Positions 52,054-59,648 of a stretch of 64,000 nucleotides of DNA are shown here, in pieces. The translations under genes and the position numbers were made by a program. Origin of the DNA: JAUWKC01 sp035529895. Lineage in GTDB: Bacteria > Planctomycetota > Phycisphaerae > Sedimentisphaerales > Anaerobacaceae. Each line of letters begins with the position of its first letter. Within the stretch, counting starts at the first letter, position 1. The DNA lies in NCBI GenBank assembly GCA_035529895.1, contig DATKVV010000070.1, positions 62,001 through 126,000 of the forward strand, read 5' to 3'. The notes beneath the pieces were generated by a model. That model worked only from the letters and a program-made list of their open reading frames with translations. It was not told the DNA's origin and made no database searches.

Positions 52054-52592
52054 TGGGAATTCCCTTCTAAACTCTCTCTTTCCTGCTGTGTGGCGGCCAC
52101 AAGCCCCTGAGCGGTGCGTTTACGTTTGTCTGCCGCTAATTCCTTTTCGTCGGCCAACTTTAACGCCCCCGTCGGGCACGCCTGTACGCAGGCTGGTTCC
52201 TCACCCGCTTTCGTTCGGTCAATACAAAAATCACACTTGACTGCCGCTTTGCCGTCGCGCGTAACATCAATGACTCCGAACGGACAGACCGTCAGGCAGA
52301 ACCTGCAGCCTATACACTTGTCTTTGTCAATCAGCACAGGGTCATTGGCTTGATGCCGATGTATCGCACCTGTCGGACAAACCGTGATGCAGGGCGCATC
52401 CTCACAGTGCCGACACTGGATGGGAACTCCGAACTCTCCTGCCGCTTCAACCGTCACCATACGTTGCGGCCTCGGCGACTCCTCCACCGCCTGTTCGAGC
52501 GTTTTTGCTTTTGAATGCACCAGCGCACAAGCTATCTCGCAGCTCTTGCACGCAAGGCACTTTTCAATGTTAACAACGATAGTCTTATCCAT
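52050..52592 (-). CDS. CooF/HydN-like 4Fe-4S ferredoxin
   Basis: This 180-residue polyferredoxin has four 4Fe-4S cysteine sets in the DMSO-reductase B/CooF/HydN order: CLACKSCEIAC, CEDAPCITVCP, CIGCRFCLTVCP and CDFC...CVQACPTGAL. CooF passes electrons from CODH to partner enzymes and HydN serves formate dehydrogenase; both partners are encoded in this operon. The start MDKTIVVNIEKC is typical. It lies 43 bp after the first CooC gene. Confidence 0.9.
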   Translation of the reverse strand: MDKTIVVNIEKCLACKSCEIACALVHSKAKTLEQAVEESPRPQRMVTVEAAGEFGVPIQCRHCEDAPCITVCPTGAIHRHQANDPVLIDKDKCIGCRFCLTVCPFGVIDVTRDGKAAVKCDFCIDRTKAGEEPACVQACPTGALKLADEKELAADKRKRTAQGLVAATQQERESLEGNSQ

Positions 52593-52635
52593 GGTTCATC
52601 TCCGCGAGAAAGTCGCTATTTATCTGTAATCTGCT

Positions 52636-53484
52636 TTATCCGTTACTCTCCGACAAGTCAGCCTGTCCGGCTTTAACGTGAGCAGAGGCGTCAATTAAGT
52701 TTATCAATGCGTCTTTCGCCAGGCGCAGTTGGTTTACGATTTCAGGGTCGGCCTCCAGGACGGGCCTTCGCTGCAAATCTGCTGTCTGTACCGCTGCGCT
52801 GTACCGGATAATACTAAGAACAGGCATACGACCCAGTTGAGACTCAATTGTTCCAACTTGTCCGGAATCCGTAATCTTGTTGAGGACTGCTGCAACCTGT
52901 TTTATTCCCAACGCTCTTGCCATACGCGCTATGTTCACAGCGGTTTCAATGCTTCGGCCGCCCGGCTCTACTACAACTACCAGCAAATCGACACCCTGGA
53001 TGCTTGCTCTGCCCATAAACTCCACCCCTGCAGCCAGGTCTACCAAAACCATCTCTTTGCGCTGCAGAACGGTATGCGTCAGCAAAGCCCTGAGAAAAGC
53101 TCCTTCAGGACAGGCACAACCTGCCCCCGCTTGTGTTATGCCCCCTAAGACCAGCAATTTGATGCCGGCTGCTCCAACACTATATTTTTCAGGTAAATCG
53201 CTGACTTTGGGATTCAGTCGAAAATACGCTCCGAGCGCCTCTTTGTCGGTTTCTGTCCGTTCAGCTATCAGTTGCTTCATCCCGATTAACGGCTCAGGGC
53301 TTTCCTGGGCAGGTACGCCGAGGGCCGAGGCTAAGTTCGTGTTAGGGTCAGCGTCGATGGCCAGAACCTCAAAGCCGTCTTCGGCAAGCAATTGCGCCAA
53401 AACTGCACAGACCGTGGTCTTGCCCACCCCACCTTTACCACCGATGGCTATTTTTACGCCTGATTTCAATAAACTACCTGCCAT
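52636..53484 (-). CDS. cooC: CooC-type CODH maturation ATPase
   Basis: A 282-residue MinD/CooC ATPase with deviant Walker A KGGVGKTT, DADPNTNLA and VLVDLAAGVEFMGRAS. A CAC motif (GAGCACPEGAFLRALL) corresponds to the CooC nickel-binding Cys-x-Cys. It is predicted to load nickel into the CODH C-cluster. It is the first gene of the 18-gene operon, about 175 bp downstream of a good promoter, and is distinct in sequence from the second CooC at 38430-39173. Confidence 0.9.
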   Translation of the reverse strand: MAGSLLKSGVKIAIGGKGGVGKTTVCAVLAQLLAEDGFEVLAIDADPNTNLASALGVPAQESPEPLIGMKQLIAERTETDKEALGAYFRLNPKVSDLPEKYSVGAAGIKLLVLGGITQAGAGCACPEGAFLRALLTHTVLQRKEMVLVDLAAGVEFMGRASIQGVDLLVVVVEPGGRSIETAVNIARMARALGIKQVAAVLNKITDSGQVGTIESQLGRMPVLSIIRYSAAVQTADLQRRPVLEADPEIVNQLRLAKDALINLIDASAHVKAGQADLSESNG

Positions 53485-53901
53485 TCATTAACTGATGCTT
53501 GCAAAGCAAACACAGGAATTCTCGGCCTGTTGCCTGAACAAAGAAACAAGCCCACATTCACTTTTGTTTTCGGATTCGTCATTCACAACTCAAACTCAGG
53601 AGACCTCCGCTCACCCCCCAAAATCAGCAGAGATACGACTATCTTGCTACAGACTTTCACTTAATCATTATTGCTGTTTTCCTTCTCAGAGTCAAGCGTC
53701 AAACCCATGAAATTTCCTGGCATTACCTTATTCGGCAGCAATCAGTGGAGCGAAAGGGGGTGATGTGAAGCCTTATAGCAGGTTTGGGTGGCGCGCACGT
53801 ACAGTTCACCCCGCTCAAAATCGCGAATTTTTACATTCGCCCTGAATAGCATTGATTTTTTGCCCCGCAAACTTTTCACAGCTTACCCTCGCCGCTGCTT
53901 T
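53485..53901. other. Intergenic region ahead of the Wood-Ljungdahl operon
   Basis: No gene is supported. It holds the operon promoter at 53667-53695 and a ~175-nt leader. I looked for a B12-box or other recognisable riboswitch core and found none. The half nearer 53900 separates the operon from the DUF3786 gene on the same strand. Confidence 0.5.
53667..53695 (-). promoter_or_regulatory. Sigma-70-like promoter of the Wood-Ljungdahl operon
   Basis: Minus strand: -35 TTGACT, 17-bp spacer, -10 AATAAT (5 of 6). It lies upstream of the first CooC gene, with a predicted start near 53660. It is the only strong promoter I can see for the 21-kb gene run; weaker internal promoters in the gaps before acsA (125 bp) and acsC (112 bp) cannot be excluded. 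Confidence 0.65.
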
Positions 53902-54498
53902 CTACGAGGTCTTTGTCAGTGCGTCTACCACAATATTTGTCAATGCCAGCAATGCATCCAAAGGTAATTGACCAGCAGCGGTTTGGTCGAACAATATTGA
54001 TGCTCTGGGGCCGAATTCCTCATCACTTCGCCAGATTATGAAAGTCAATGGAATCCGCGGTAACGCAAGCAGTTCCACTGACGCGTCACCAAAATCACGC
54101 TTCTTCGCATTTAGACGTGCACCTGCTTCGTAAAGTAACGCCGGTTTTTCTCCAAAAGCCTCCTCCAGCTTGTCGGTGGGCAGCCCATGCTGGCCACGAA
54201 AAAAGAACTCCCCGCCAGGCAATGATTCCGCCTTGACCAGCTTGTCAGCCAACGGCAAATCCCGGGCGTTTATCAGGTATGCAAGAATACAAAGCTCCCT
54301 GAGAAACCCTGCCGGCATCTGCTCGCAACCTTGTTTGACAGACAGAACCTGCCTGTCTGCAAGACTGACCTCATATTCGGTGTTCAGTAGTTGAATAACA
54401 TACCGCTCAGGGTTGCTTTTGTATTGGCACTTTGCCGTCTTTGCAGTTGTCTGCCGGTCCAGCCGGCCAAGTTGCTCCCATAGTTCTGTATGGGCCAT
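53902..54498 (-). CDS. DUF3786 family protein
   Basis: This 198-residue protein shows the DUF3786 pattern: LPGGEFFFRGQHGLPTDKL, then SVELLALPRIPLTFIIW, RASILFDQTA and LPLDALLALTNIVVDAL. From memory, DUF3786 genes occur in strict anaerobes, often near CODH/ACS, but their function is unknown. Here it sits between the Wood-Ljungdahl operon and molybdenum-cofactor genes. It is on the same strand as both and separated from the former by the operon promoter. Confidence 0.85.
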   Translation of the reverse strand: MAHTELWEQLGRLDRQTTAKTAKCQYKSNPERYVIQLLNTEYEVSLADRQVLSVKQGCEQMPAGFLRELCILAYLINARDLPLADKLVKAESLPGGEFFFRGQHGLPTDKLEEAFGEKPALLYEAGARLNAKKRDFGDASVELLALPRIPLTFIIWRSDEEFGPRASILFDQTAAGQLPLDALLALTNIVVDALTKTS

Positions 54499-54527
54499 TG
54501 AGCCTTAGACCCTCTGCTGGTATATGC

Positions 54528-54695
54528 TTAACAATCGCCCCTCAAATACCCGCGCCCTCCGCCATGCAGCGTCTCCCCAGCGTGGGGCAAAACATCGAGG
54601 ATCACATCCAGCGACTCCTCTATCTTTACATCCCCTCCGCCGAATCCGTAGGCTGACCTCAAAACTTTCTCAAGCGTCTGCTCGAACATCAGCAT
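54528..54695 (-). CDS. Small unrecognised protein overlapping mobA
   Basis: A frame of about 55 residues beginning MLMFEQTLEKVL whose start lies inside the 3' end of the MobB-MobA gene (26-bp overlap), 29 bp before the DUF3786 gene. The amphipathic start and a Gly-rich end (HGGGRGYLRGDC) look plausible, and GAGAG precedes the ATG, but no family is recognised. It could be chance. Confidence 0.35.
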   Translation of the reverse strand: MLMFEQTLEKVLRSAYGFGGGDVKIEESLDVILDVLPHAGETLHGGGRGYLRGDC

Positions 54696-55818
54696 ATTTC
54701 TGTCTCTCAATAAATTCCCTGTAATCGGCCATTGTATTTATGTTTCTTGGCCGCTCATCTGCGGCAACCTCGACATATTTGACCTTGCACCCCTCGAGTC
54801 CCTCCATCACGCGCGTCTTCCCCGACGACAGCGCCTCCTCAATGGAATCGACAGCGCTTTTCTTATACACCGCAAACAGCGGCTCATACTGCCCCTGGCC
54901 CGTCCTTGGTATTACCGCGTCATGGTCGCCGGCCTCCCGCAGCAGCCGCCTGACCAGTCCCATATCAAACGTGGGTATGTCGCACGCTATAACGAAATTG
55001 ACCTCACTCGTGGAAGCCCTCAGCGCCGACGCAATACCCATGAGCGGCCCCCGGCCCATAACCCTGTCGGCAACAACCTCGACGCCGAGAAAGCCGTACT
55101 TTGATGGGTCGTTGGCGCTGACGATAACCTGGTCAAAGTGACCGCTTAGCCGGTCATAGACGTGCCCTATCATCGGCTCGCCGTCGATTGGCAGCATACT
55201 CTTATCCTGACCAGCACGAGTGCTGCCGCCGCCAGCCATTATTATTGCCGTCGCCTCCAGCCGCATCGCCCATTTTCCCTCGACCAGCTTGACCCGTCCG
55301 ATATCGAAATCAAAGCCGCTCCCGTCCGAGGCAACAAACTTGTCCGCCAACTCCGCAACCTTACGGGCCGACTCCTTCGACCCTTCCTGCCGGCGGCCCC
55401 CGACCATAAGAAATAATCCCGGCTCTGCCACTTCCCGCAACGAATTCGATTCGCAAATTAGTACCGCATCCGACCCGATCACCTCAAGCAGCGCGGCCAA
55501 TGCCTCTTCAAGATGCGCCCTGATAACCCGCAGCCAGAACACACGCCGGGCGCCTGCCGCCAGAAGTCGCGCCGTATCCTTTCGCAAGGTGCGGTCCGTT
55601 TCTTCGGTAATAAGAAAGTTGCCGGCGATAGAAGAGCATACCCCACAGCCCATGCCGCCTCGCGGACACCGCCCGTCTCTGGCCTGTATCGTAGTGACCT
55701 TTATTCCAACGAGCGGATTGCTTTTGCAGAACTTGCGAATGATCGCGCAGGCAAGCTCCGTCTTGCCCACATTCGCCCCCGTCGAACCAATCATCAACAT
55801 GCGGTCAAGCCTTATCAT
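54670..55818 (-). CDS. MobB-MobA fusion, molybdenum cofactor guanylyltransferase
   Basis: A two-domain protein of about 382 residues. The N-terminal ~190 residues form a MobB-like P-loop domain (GSTGANVGKTELA; VLICESNS). The C-terminal half is MobA (IIMAGGGSTRAGQDKSML, then GPLMGIASAL, FVIACDIPTFD and NINTMADYREF). It attaches GMP to molybdopterin to give the guanine dinucleotide cofactor used by formate dehydrogenases. The ATG at 55818 is preferred because GAGG precedes it; a TTG at 55833 is in frame. It overlaps the NTPase gene by 14 bp. Confidence 0.88.
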   Translation of the reverse strand: MIRLDRMLMIGSTGANVGKTELACAIIRKFCKSNPLVGIKVTTIQARDGRCPRGGMGCGVCSSIAGNFLITEETDRTLRKDTARLLAAGARRVFWLRVIRAHLEEALAALLEVIGSDAVLICESNSLREVAEPGLFLMVGGRRQEGSKESARKVAELADKFVASDGSGFDFDIGRVKLVEGKWAMRLEATAIIMAGGGSTRAGQDKSMLPIDGEPMIGHVYDRLSGHFDQVIVSANDPSKYGFLGVEVVADRVMGRGPLMGIASALRASTSEVNFVIACDIPTFDMGLVRRLLREAGDHDAVIPRTGQGQYEPLFAVYKKSAVDSIEEALSSGKTRVMEGLEGCKVKYVEVAADERPRNINTMADYREFIERQKYADVRADA

Positions 55819-56383
55819 TTTGCCGCCTCGCAAACTTCCGCTGCCTCAGCATATCGATAACCCGCACGATGGAGTCCTTTCCGACCGCGGCAATCTTCCC
55901 GCCTTCGTAGTCTCCATACAAGCGCTCAACTTCTTGCACCAATTCCTCCCGGACCACCAACACGACAACGGTATCGGTTTCAGCTAATAACAAATCCACA
56001 TCCTCTCGCCAGCCGTGGCCCCCTAACTCCAGCGGTCCGAACTCATCGACAATAACCAGATCCGCCGACCGACCCGTCGAGACATCGAGCGCCGCCTTGC
56101 CCAAACCCCGTCCCTGCTTTGTAAATCCGAATCCGCCACCCTCGCCTGTCTCCTTTCGACGACTGGCCCGAGATACCCTTTCTCCCGTTCGCAGGTCTAT
56201 CGCGTCAAACCCGACCAGCCGGTTGCCCTCGTACACAGCCGGTGCAAGCAAACCTGCAACACCAAACCCCTCACTTCGCGCCTCCCGCGCAAGTTCACCG
56301 GCGGCCGTAGTCTTGCCGCTGTGCTTCGGGCCCGTCCAGAAAACCAGCCTGCCTGTTATTGATACTGCTCGCATTGATACCAA
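55805..56383 (-). CDS. THEP1/DUF2478-like NTPase
   Basis: A 192-residue P-loop NTPase with Walker A GPKHSGKTT, a beta-strand-rich middle (GVAGLLAPAVYEGNRLVGF) and Walker B VIVDEFGPLEL, matching the THEP1/DUF2478 nucleoside-triphosphatase family. Members are often encoded beside molybdenum-cofactor or molybdate genes, which fits the MobB-MobA partner. The start may be the first Met or the Met three codons later. The biological substrate is unknown. Confidence 0.8.
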   Translation of the reverse strand: MVSMRAVSITGRLVFWTGPKHSGKTTAAGELAREARSEGFGVAGLLAPAVYEGNRLVGFDAIDLRTGERVSRASRRKETGEGGGFGFTKQGRGLGKAALDVSTGRSADLVIVDEFGPLELGGHGWREDVDLLLAETDTVVVLVVREELVQEVERLYGDYEGGKIAAVGKDSIVRVIDMLRQRKFARRQNDKA

Positions 56384-56425
56384 TAAGCCCCCGCAGCCAG
56401 CACATATCGGCCCTTTGGCAGCGGC

Positions 56426-57046
56426 TCACGAAAGCAAGTACGCCGCCATGCCGAAAACCCACAGCCCAACGGCGGCAAGTGACACGCCACTCGGCACCAG
56501 CCGCCAACTCGGCGCAAACGGCATCGGATAACCTTTTTTCAGCCAGCCGGCAGCACGATAACTCAAGGGCGCCAGCAGCGCGCATGCCAGCGCCGCCATA
56601 CTGCCGCTCACCAGCACGTGATTGAGCGCCTTGCCGGCTCCCGCCTGAGCCCAGTACTCGTAACGGATAATGTAAGTCATAAGCAGCGCAAACAGAACGT
56701 AGCTGGCGTAGACAGTCCCCGCCGCAGCAATCGCCTTGTTCTTTGCCTTCAGAACGTTAAATATCAAATCATAACAAAGGCCCGTCAGAAAAATCCCCGC
56801 AAGGTGACACGCAAAAAACGGCTCATTCAAGAACTTGTACAGCATCGCACAGCCCGCTATCGCCGTCGGTATGCCCTTGTGTGGAAAGTAAACGCTGGCA
56901 AAAGCTAAGATGACGAGGCCGCAAGCGGTTAGGGCGACCGAGGTGTGCGGAACCCCGGCTCCGTACAACGCCCCGCCCAAGACCGATTCGCACAGCCCCC
57001 ACAGCCCGCTGAAAAACAATATCCCAAGCACGTGCTCTTTTCTCAT
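56426..57046 (-). CDS. Unrecognised polytopic membrane protein
   Basis: About 206 residues with six or so hydrophobic helices (LGILFFSGLWGLCESVLGG; ALTACGLVILAFASVYF; LAGIFLTGLCYDLIF; YASYVLFALLMTYI; MAALACALLAPLSY; AAVGLWVFGMAAYLL). The ATG at 57046 follows AGGAGACGG and is better than the upstream in-frame codon. Size and helix count recall ECF-transporter substrate-binding (S) components or small permeases, but no diagnostic motif is seen. It precedes the NTPase and MobB-MobA genes, so a link to molybdenum is possible. Confidence 0.7.
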   Translation of the reverse strand: MRKEHVLGILFFSGLWGLCESVLGGALYGAGVPHTSVALTACGLVILAFASVYFPHKGIPTAIAGCAMLYKFLNEPFFACHLAGIFLTGLCYDLIFNVLKAKNKAIAAAGTVYASYVLFALLMTYIIRYEYWAQAGAGKALNHVLVSGSMAALACALLAPLSYRAAGWLKKGYPMPFAPSWRLVPSGVSLAAVGLWVFGMAAYLLS

Positions 57047-57125
57047 TCGTCCGTCTCCTAAAACGCCTCTTATCACCTGCTTTGCCGGTGATTCTGCATT
57101 GTTTCGCCCTGCGCCGTCGCCATTT

Positions 57126-58100
57126 TCAAATCCCGCCCTGCAGCCATTCTTCCGAAAAATCCCAGAGGTCAAGCCAGTCCACGGAGCCGTTTTTCGTCAG
57201 GTCCGCGCCGCCACACCAGTCAGGCATACCGCACTGCTGGCCCGTCAGCCATTGACCGGCGAAAAGCGCAAAGTCAAAAAAATCCACGCCGCAATCATAA
57301 TTCAAATCACCATATTGCTCCACAAGAAAGTCTGTGGTCGTCGTGGTTAGCAACTGATAATAGTCGTAATAGATGCCGTCTGTCTCGGCCGTGTACTGTT
57401 CGAGGATGCCCGTCACGCCGCAGAATCTCTGCCCTATCTGCACGTAAGGATGATAAATGGCTTCTCTATCTTCATTCATATAATCCGACGCCCAGCACTC
57501 AAGATTCGGGTCCCGATTACTTCGCAGTATGTAATTATCGTAGGCCTTGCCGTAACCTAAGTCCACAACATTGACGTCCACGACCTTAATCAGCATAGCT
57601 TCATACTTCTCGGCGCTATGGTCGGCTACCACCCACTTATCAATCTCCTCAATCGGCGCTGCAATCTCACTGACCTGCACTACCAGAGGTTCAGGCATCA
57701 CATTGTCCCTACTGACAATCTGCAAGTTCGGATCATTTTCTCCTTCATACTGTAAGAACGTCGTCCCCCTAAAATCCTCAACTTGGACGTTCGTGAGAGT
57801 AACCCAATCGCCAACGTTCACGTCGGTGAAAGCTCCCACACTATAAAGGTCCTTGACCATAATCCCGCCCCAGCCGGTCGGATAGTTCGGGTCGTACAAT
57901 GTAAGCCTCGGCCTGCCTCCCAGCCACTTGTGGATTACTATACCTCCCCGACAGCCCACGATATTGCCGTTTTGCGGGCTGGTCCCGTTGGGGTCGTCGG
58001 TGTACTGAATCGCATAAATCGAGAGCTCTTCGCCCTGCAAAAGGCCCGTGAATACAAACATCCAAACAAACGCCCTCACCACCCAAACAAAACTTCTCAT
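57126..58100 (-). CDS. Secreted OB-fold-like protein with C-terminal dockerin-type repeats
   Basis: This 324-residue protein has a signal peptide (to about residue 24). Its middle resembles OB-fold nucleic-acid/DUF5689-like segments (VNVGDWVTLTNVQVEDFRGTT; GQRFCGVTGILEQY). Two dockerin-like EF-hand units end it (DLNYDCGVDFFDFALFAGQW and DLTKNGSVDWLDLWDFSEEW). The ending resembles that inside the giant GH88 protein, a common planctomycete C-terminal signature. Function unknown. Confidence 0.75.
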   Translation of the reverse strand: MRSFVWVVRAFVWMFVFTGLLQGEELSIYAIQYTDDPNGTSPQNGNIVGCRGGIVIHKWLGGRPRLTLYDPNYPTGWGGIMVKDLYSVGAFTDVNVGDWVTLTNVQVEDFRGTTFLQYEGENDPNLQIVSRDNVMPEPLVVQVSEIAAPIEEIDKWVVADHSAEKYEAMLIKVVDVNVVDLGYGKAYDNYILRSNRDPNLECWASDYMNEDREAIYHPYVQIGQRFCGVTGILEQYTAETDGIYYDYYQLLTTTTTDFLVEQYGDLNYDCGVDFFDFALFAGQWLTGQQCGMPDWCGGADLTKNGSVDWLDLWDFSEEWLQGGI

Positions 58101-58167
58101 TGCCTGCTCCTTTTCTTCTGAATTCGCAGCTCAACTGCCCCACATCTTTCCGCACGGCCCACGACAA

Positions 58168-58995
58168 TCACGGATACCAGTCGGTGTCGCCCAGCGGCGG
58201 CACTTCCAAGTCATCCGGCCATTCCGGCTTCCACACTGTCTCCTTCCACTCCACGTGGTAATCACAATAAAGAATCGAACCACCCAAAGGCCTGCGCGGC
58301 TTGGCGTGTCGGGCGCTGAACGCCTTCGGATAGCTGCCGCAGTATTTACCCGCAGTTGAATCGTACCTGGTCCCCCCGTAGCCTTTCCGAGGGTCCAGCA
58401 ACTGGTCGAACAACAATATCACGCGAGCCGGACTCCTGATAGAGCCGGTCTTCAAGAAGCTCGGCATCCGCCAATCACTTCCTGCCGCGCCGTAGGGCGG
58501 CCAGCAGTTCTCATCAAGCTCCAGACACGAGTTCATAGCGTAAGAAAAATAGCCCGTCCTCATCGGATTGTACGTATACCAGCCGTCCGGGGCGAGCGTG
58601 GCGGCGGGACACTGAAATATTGTCCCCACCCCCGGCCGGTGCCAGTATTCGTGTTCACGCCACGGCTTCTGGCCCATCAGCGGCGGCAGCACGTCAATCC
58701 AGCCAAAATAATAATCCGCCATATCGGCCCTCGTCTGGGGGTCGCTCGATGTCCGGTCTCGCCCGTCGATATGGGGATAAAAGCTGTCGTTCTGTCCTGC
58801 ATATACCTCGAAGGCGAGTCCCCACTGCCGCAGCTGGCTCTGACAGACAAGCTGCGTGCCCAGCGACCTGACCCTGCCCAGGGCCGCTACCAGCACACCA
58901 AGTAGCAGAAAGACAATCGAAATCACAACCAGAAGCTCCATAAGAACCAGCCCGCCCAGCGCCTCCCGCCTTGAACTACCGCCTGCCGCACTCAT
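58168..58995 (-). CDS. Prepilin-like protein with N-terminal methylation-type helix
   Basis: A 275-residue protein with a pseudopilin-type N-terminus, LMELLVVISIVFLLLGVLV, and the C-terminal pattern of planctomycete secreted prepilin-like proteins (SILYCDYHVEW; a globular domain with CPAATLAPDGW). The canonical Phe-Thr-Leu before the hydrophobic stretch is changed (Val-Leu-Met), but the following Glu is kept. Its ATG overlaps the ModE-like gene stop by 1 bp (TAATG), an unexpected coupling with a regulator. Confidence 0.82.
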   Translation of the reverse strand: MSAAGGSSRREALGGLVLMELLVVISIVFLLLGVLVAALGRVRSLGTQLVCQSQLRQWGLAFEVYAGQNDSFYPHIDGRDRTSSDPQTRADMADYYFGWIDVLPPLMGQKPWREHEYWHRPGVGTIFQCPAATLAPDGWYTYNPMRTGYFSYAMNSCLELDENCWPPYGAAGSDWRMPSFLKTGSIRSPARVILLFDQLLDPRKGYGGTRYDSTAGKYCGSYPKAFSARHAKPRRPLGGSILYCDYHVEWKETVWKPEWPDDLEVPPLGDTDWYP

Positions 58996-59348
58996 TATTT
59001 GCCAAGCCCTCTTATATGCTTCGAATACGCCTTCTCCACCACTTTTTCTATCTCCGCGCGAAATCGCTCATAAGCCCTGACCCACCTCTCACCTTCGGCA
59101 GTCAGACCGCTCCCCCCGCCCCCGCTGCCTCCCCGCTCTTTCTGAACCAGGGCAATCCCCAGCGCCTCCTCTGCCTTCTTCAAGTCCCCCCATGCCTTAC
59201 GATAGCTTATCTTCAGCATATCGCTGGCCGCCCTCAGCGAGCCCTCCGCCGCAACCGCCTTCAGCAGTCGCCACTTGCCGTCGCCGAAAGCCCCTTCAAC
59301 ATCCTTGCTGCTAAGCCACAGCTTAAACCTGGCATTCAGTCTTTGCAT
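58995..59348 (-). CDS. ModE-like winged helix-turn-helix regulator
   Basis: About 117 residues from the Met in MQRLNARFKLWL, chosen because GGAGG lies 9 bp upstream (an ATG 9 bp earlier is too close). It matches the N-terminal DNA-binding domain of ModE: FGDGKWRLLKAVAAEGSLRAAS, MLKISYRKAWGDLKKAEEAL, then a Gly-rich wing. It lacks the molybdate-binding MOP domains, so it may sense molybdenum indirectly or not at all. It sits with molybdenum-cofactor genes and follows the 63-residue gene by 20 bp. Confidence 0.82.
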   Translation of the reverse strand: MQRLNARFKLWLSSKDVEGAFGDGKWRLLKAVAAEGSLRAASDMLKISYRKAWGDLKKAEEALGIALVQKERGGSGGGGSGLTAEGERWVRAYERFRAEIEKVVEKAYSKHIRGLGK

Positions 59349-59368
59349 CGCCTGCATCCTCCGTAATT

Positions 59369-59560
59369 TCACTGAAAGCAGCCGAGCTGACATTCACAGA
59401 TTCTTATGTTCTGCTGATTGCAGATACGGCCGATTTCAATGGTTTCCATGCCGAAATCTTTTGCCAGTTCAAACGCGCTGGCGCACGTCAGACTCCTGCC
59501 TCCACGAAAATTTCGTGTGCGCTGGAGGATGGCGCTGACCAGTTCCTCTTTTTTATCCAT
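59369..59560 (-). CDS. Conserved 63-residue protein with C-terminal CxLGC motif
   Basis: A 63-residue protein ending ICECQLGCF, with a helical middle (CASAFELAKDFGMETIEIG). I recall similar ~60-residue proteins ending in CQLGCF in anaerobes, where cysteines could bind a metal or cofactor, but no function is established. It is first in the operon with the ModE-like regulator; GAGAGG precedes the ATG. The promoter at 59620-59648 and an inverted repeat lie just upstream. Confidence 0.75.
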   Translation of the reverse strand: MDKKEELVSAILQRTRNFRGGRSLTCASAFELAKDFGMETIEIGRICNQQNIRICECQLGCFQ

Positions 59561-59591
59561 TCGTACCTCTCAACAAGAGCCGGTCCGTTAT

Positions 59592-59631
59592 GTATGCTTC
59601 GACATATCGTGCGCGACACAGTAAAGCATAC
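59592..59631. promoter_or_regulatory. Inverted repeat at the ModE-operon promoter (candidate operator)
   Basis: Arms gtatgctt (59592-59599) and aagcatac (59624-59631) are perfect complements 24 bp apart and flank the predicted transcription start and -10 element. It is a candidate site for the regulator encoded two genes downstream. The match to the known ModE consensus is poor. Confidence 0.4.
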
Positions 59632-59648
59632 GGTTACTCCGACGTCAA
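59620..59648 (-). promoter_or_regulatory. Sigma-70-like promoter of the 63-residue gene/ModE operon
   Basis: Minus strand: -35 TTGACG, 17-bp spacer, -10 TTTACT (4 of 6), about 60 bp upstream of the start codon. Confidence 0.5.

Noticed and set aside
53485..53666. A cobalamin riboswitch in the Wood-Ljungdahl leader
   Set aside because: Expected because of the corrinoid proteins, but no B12-box-like core is visible.
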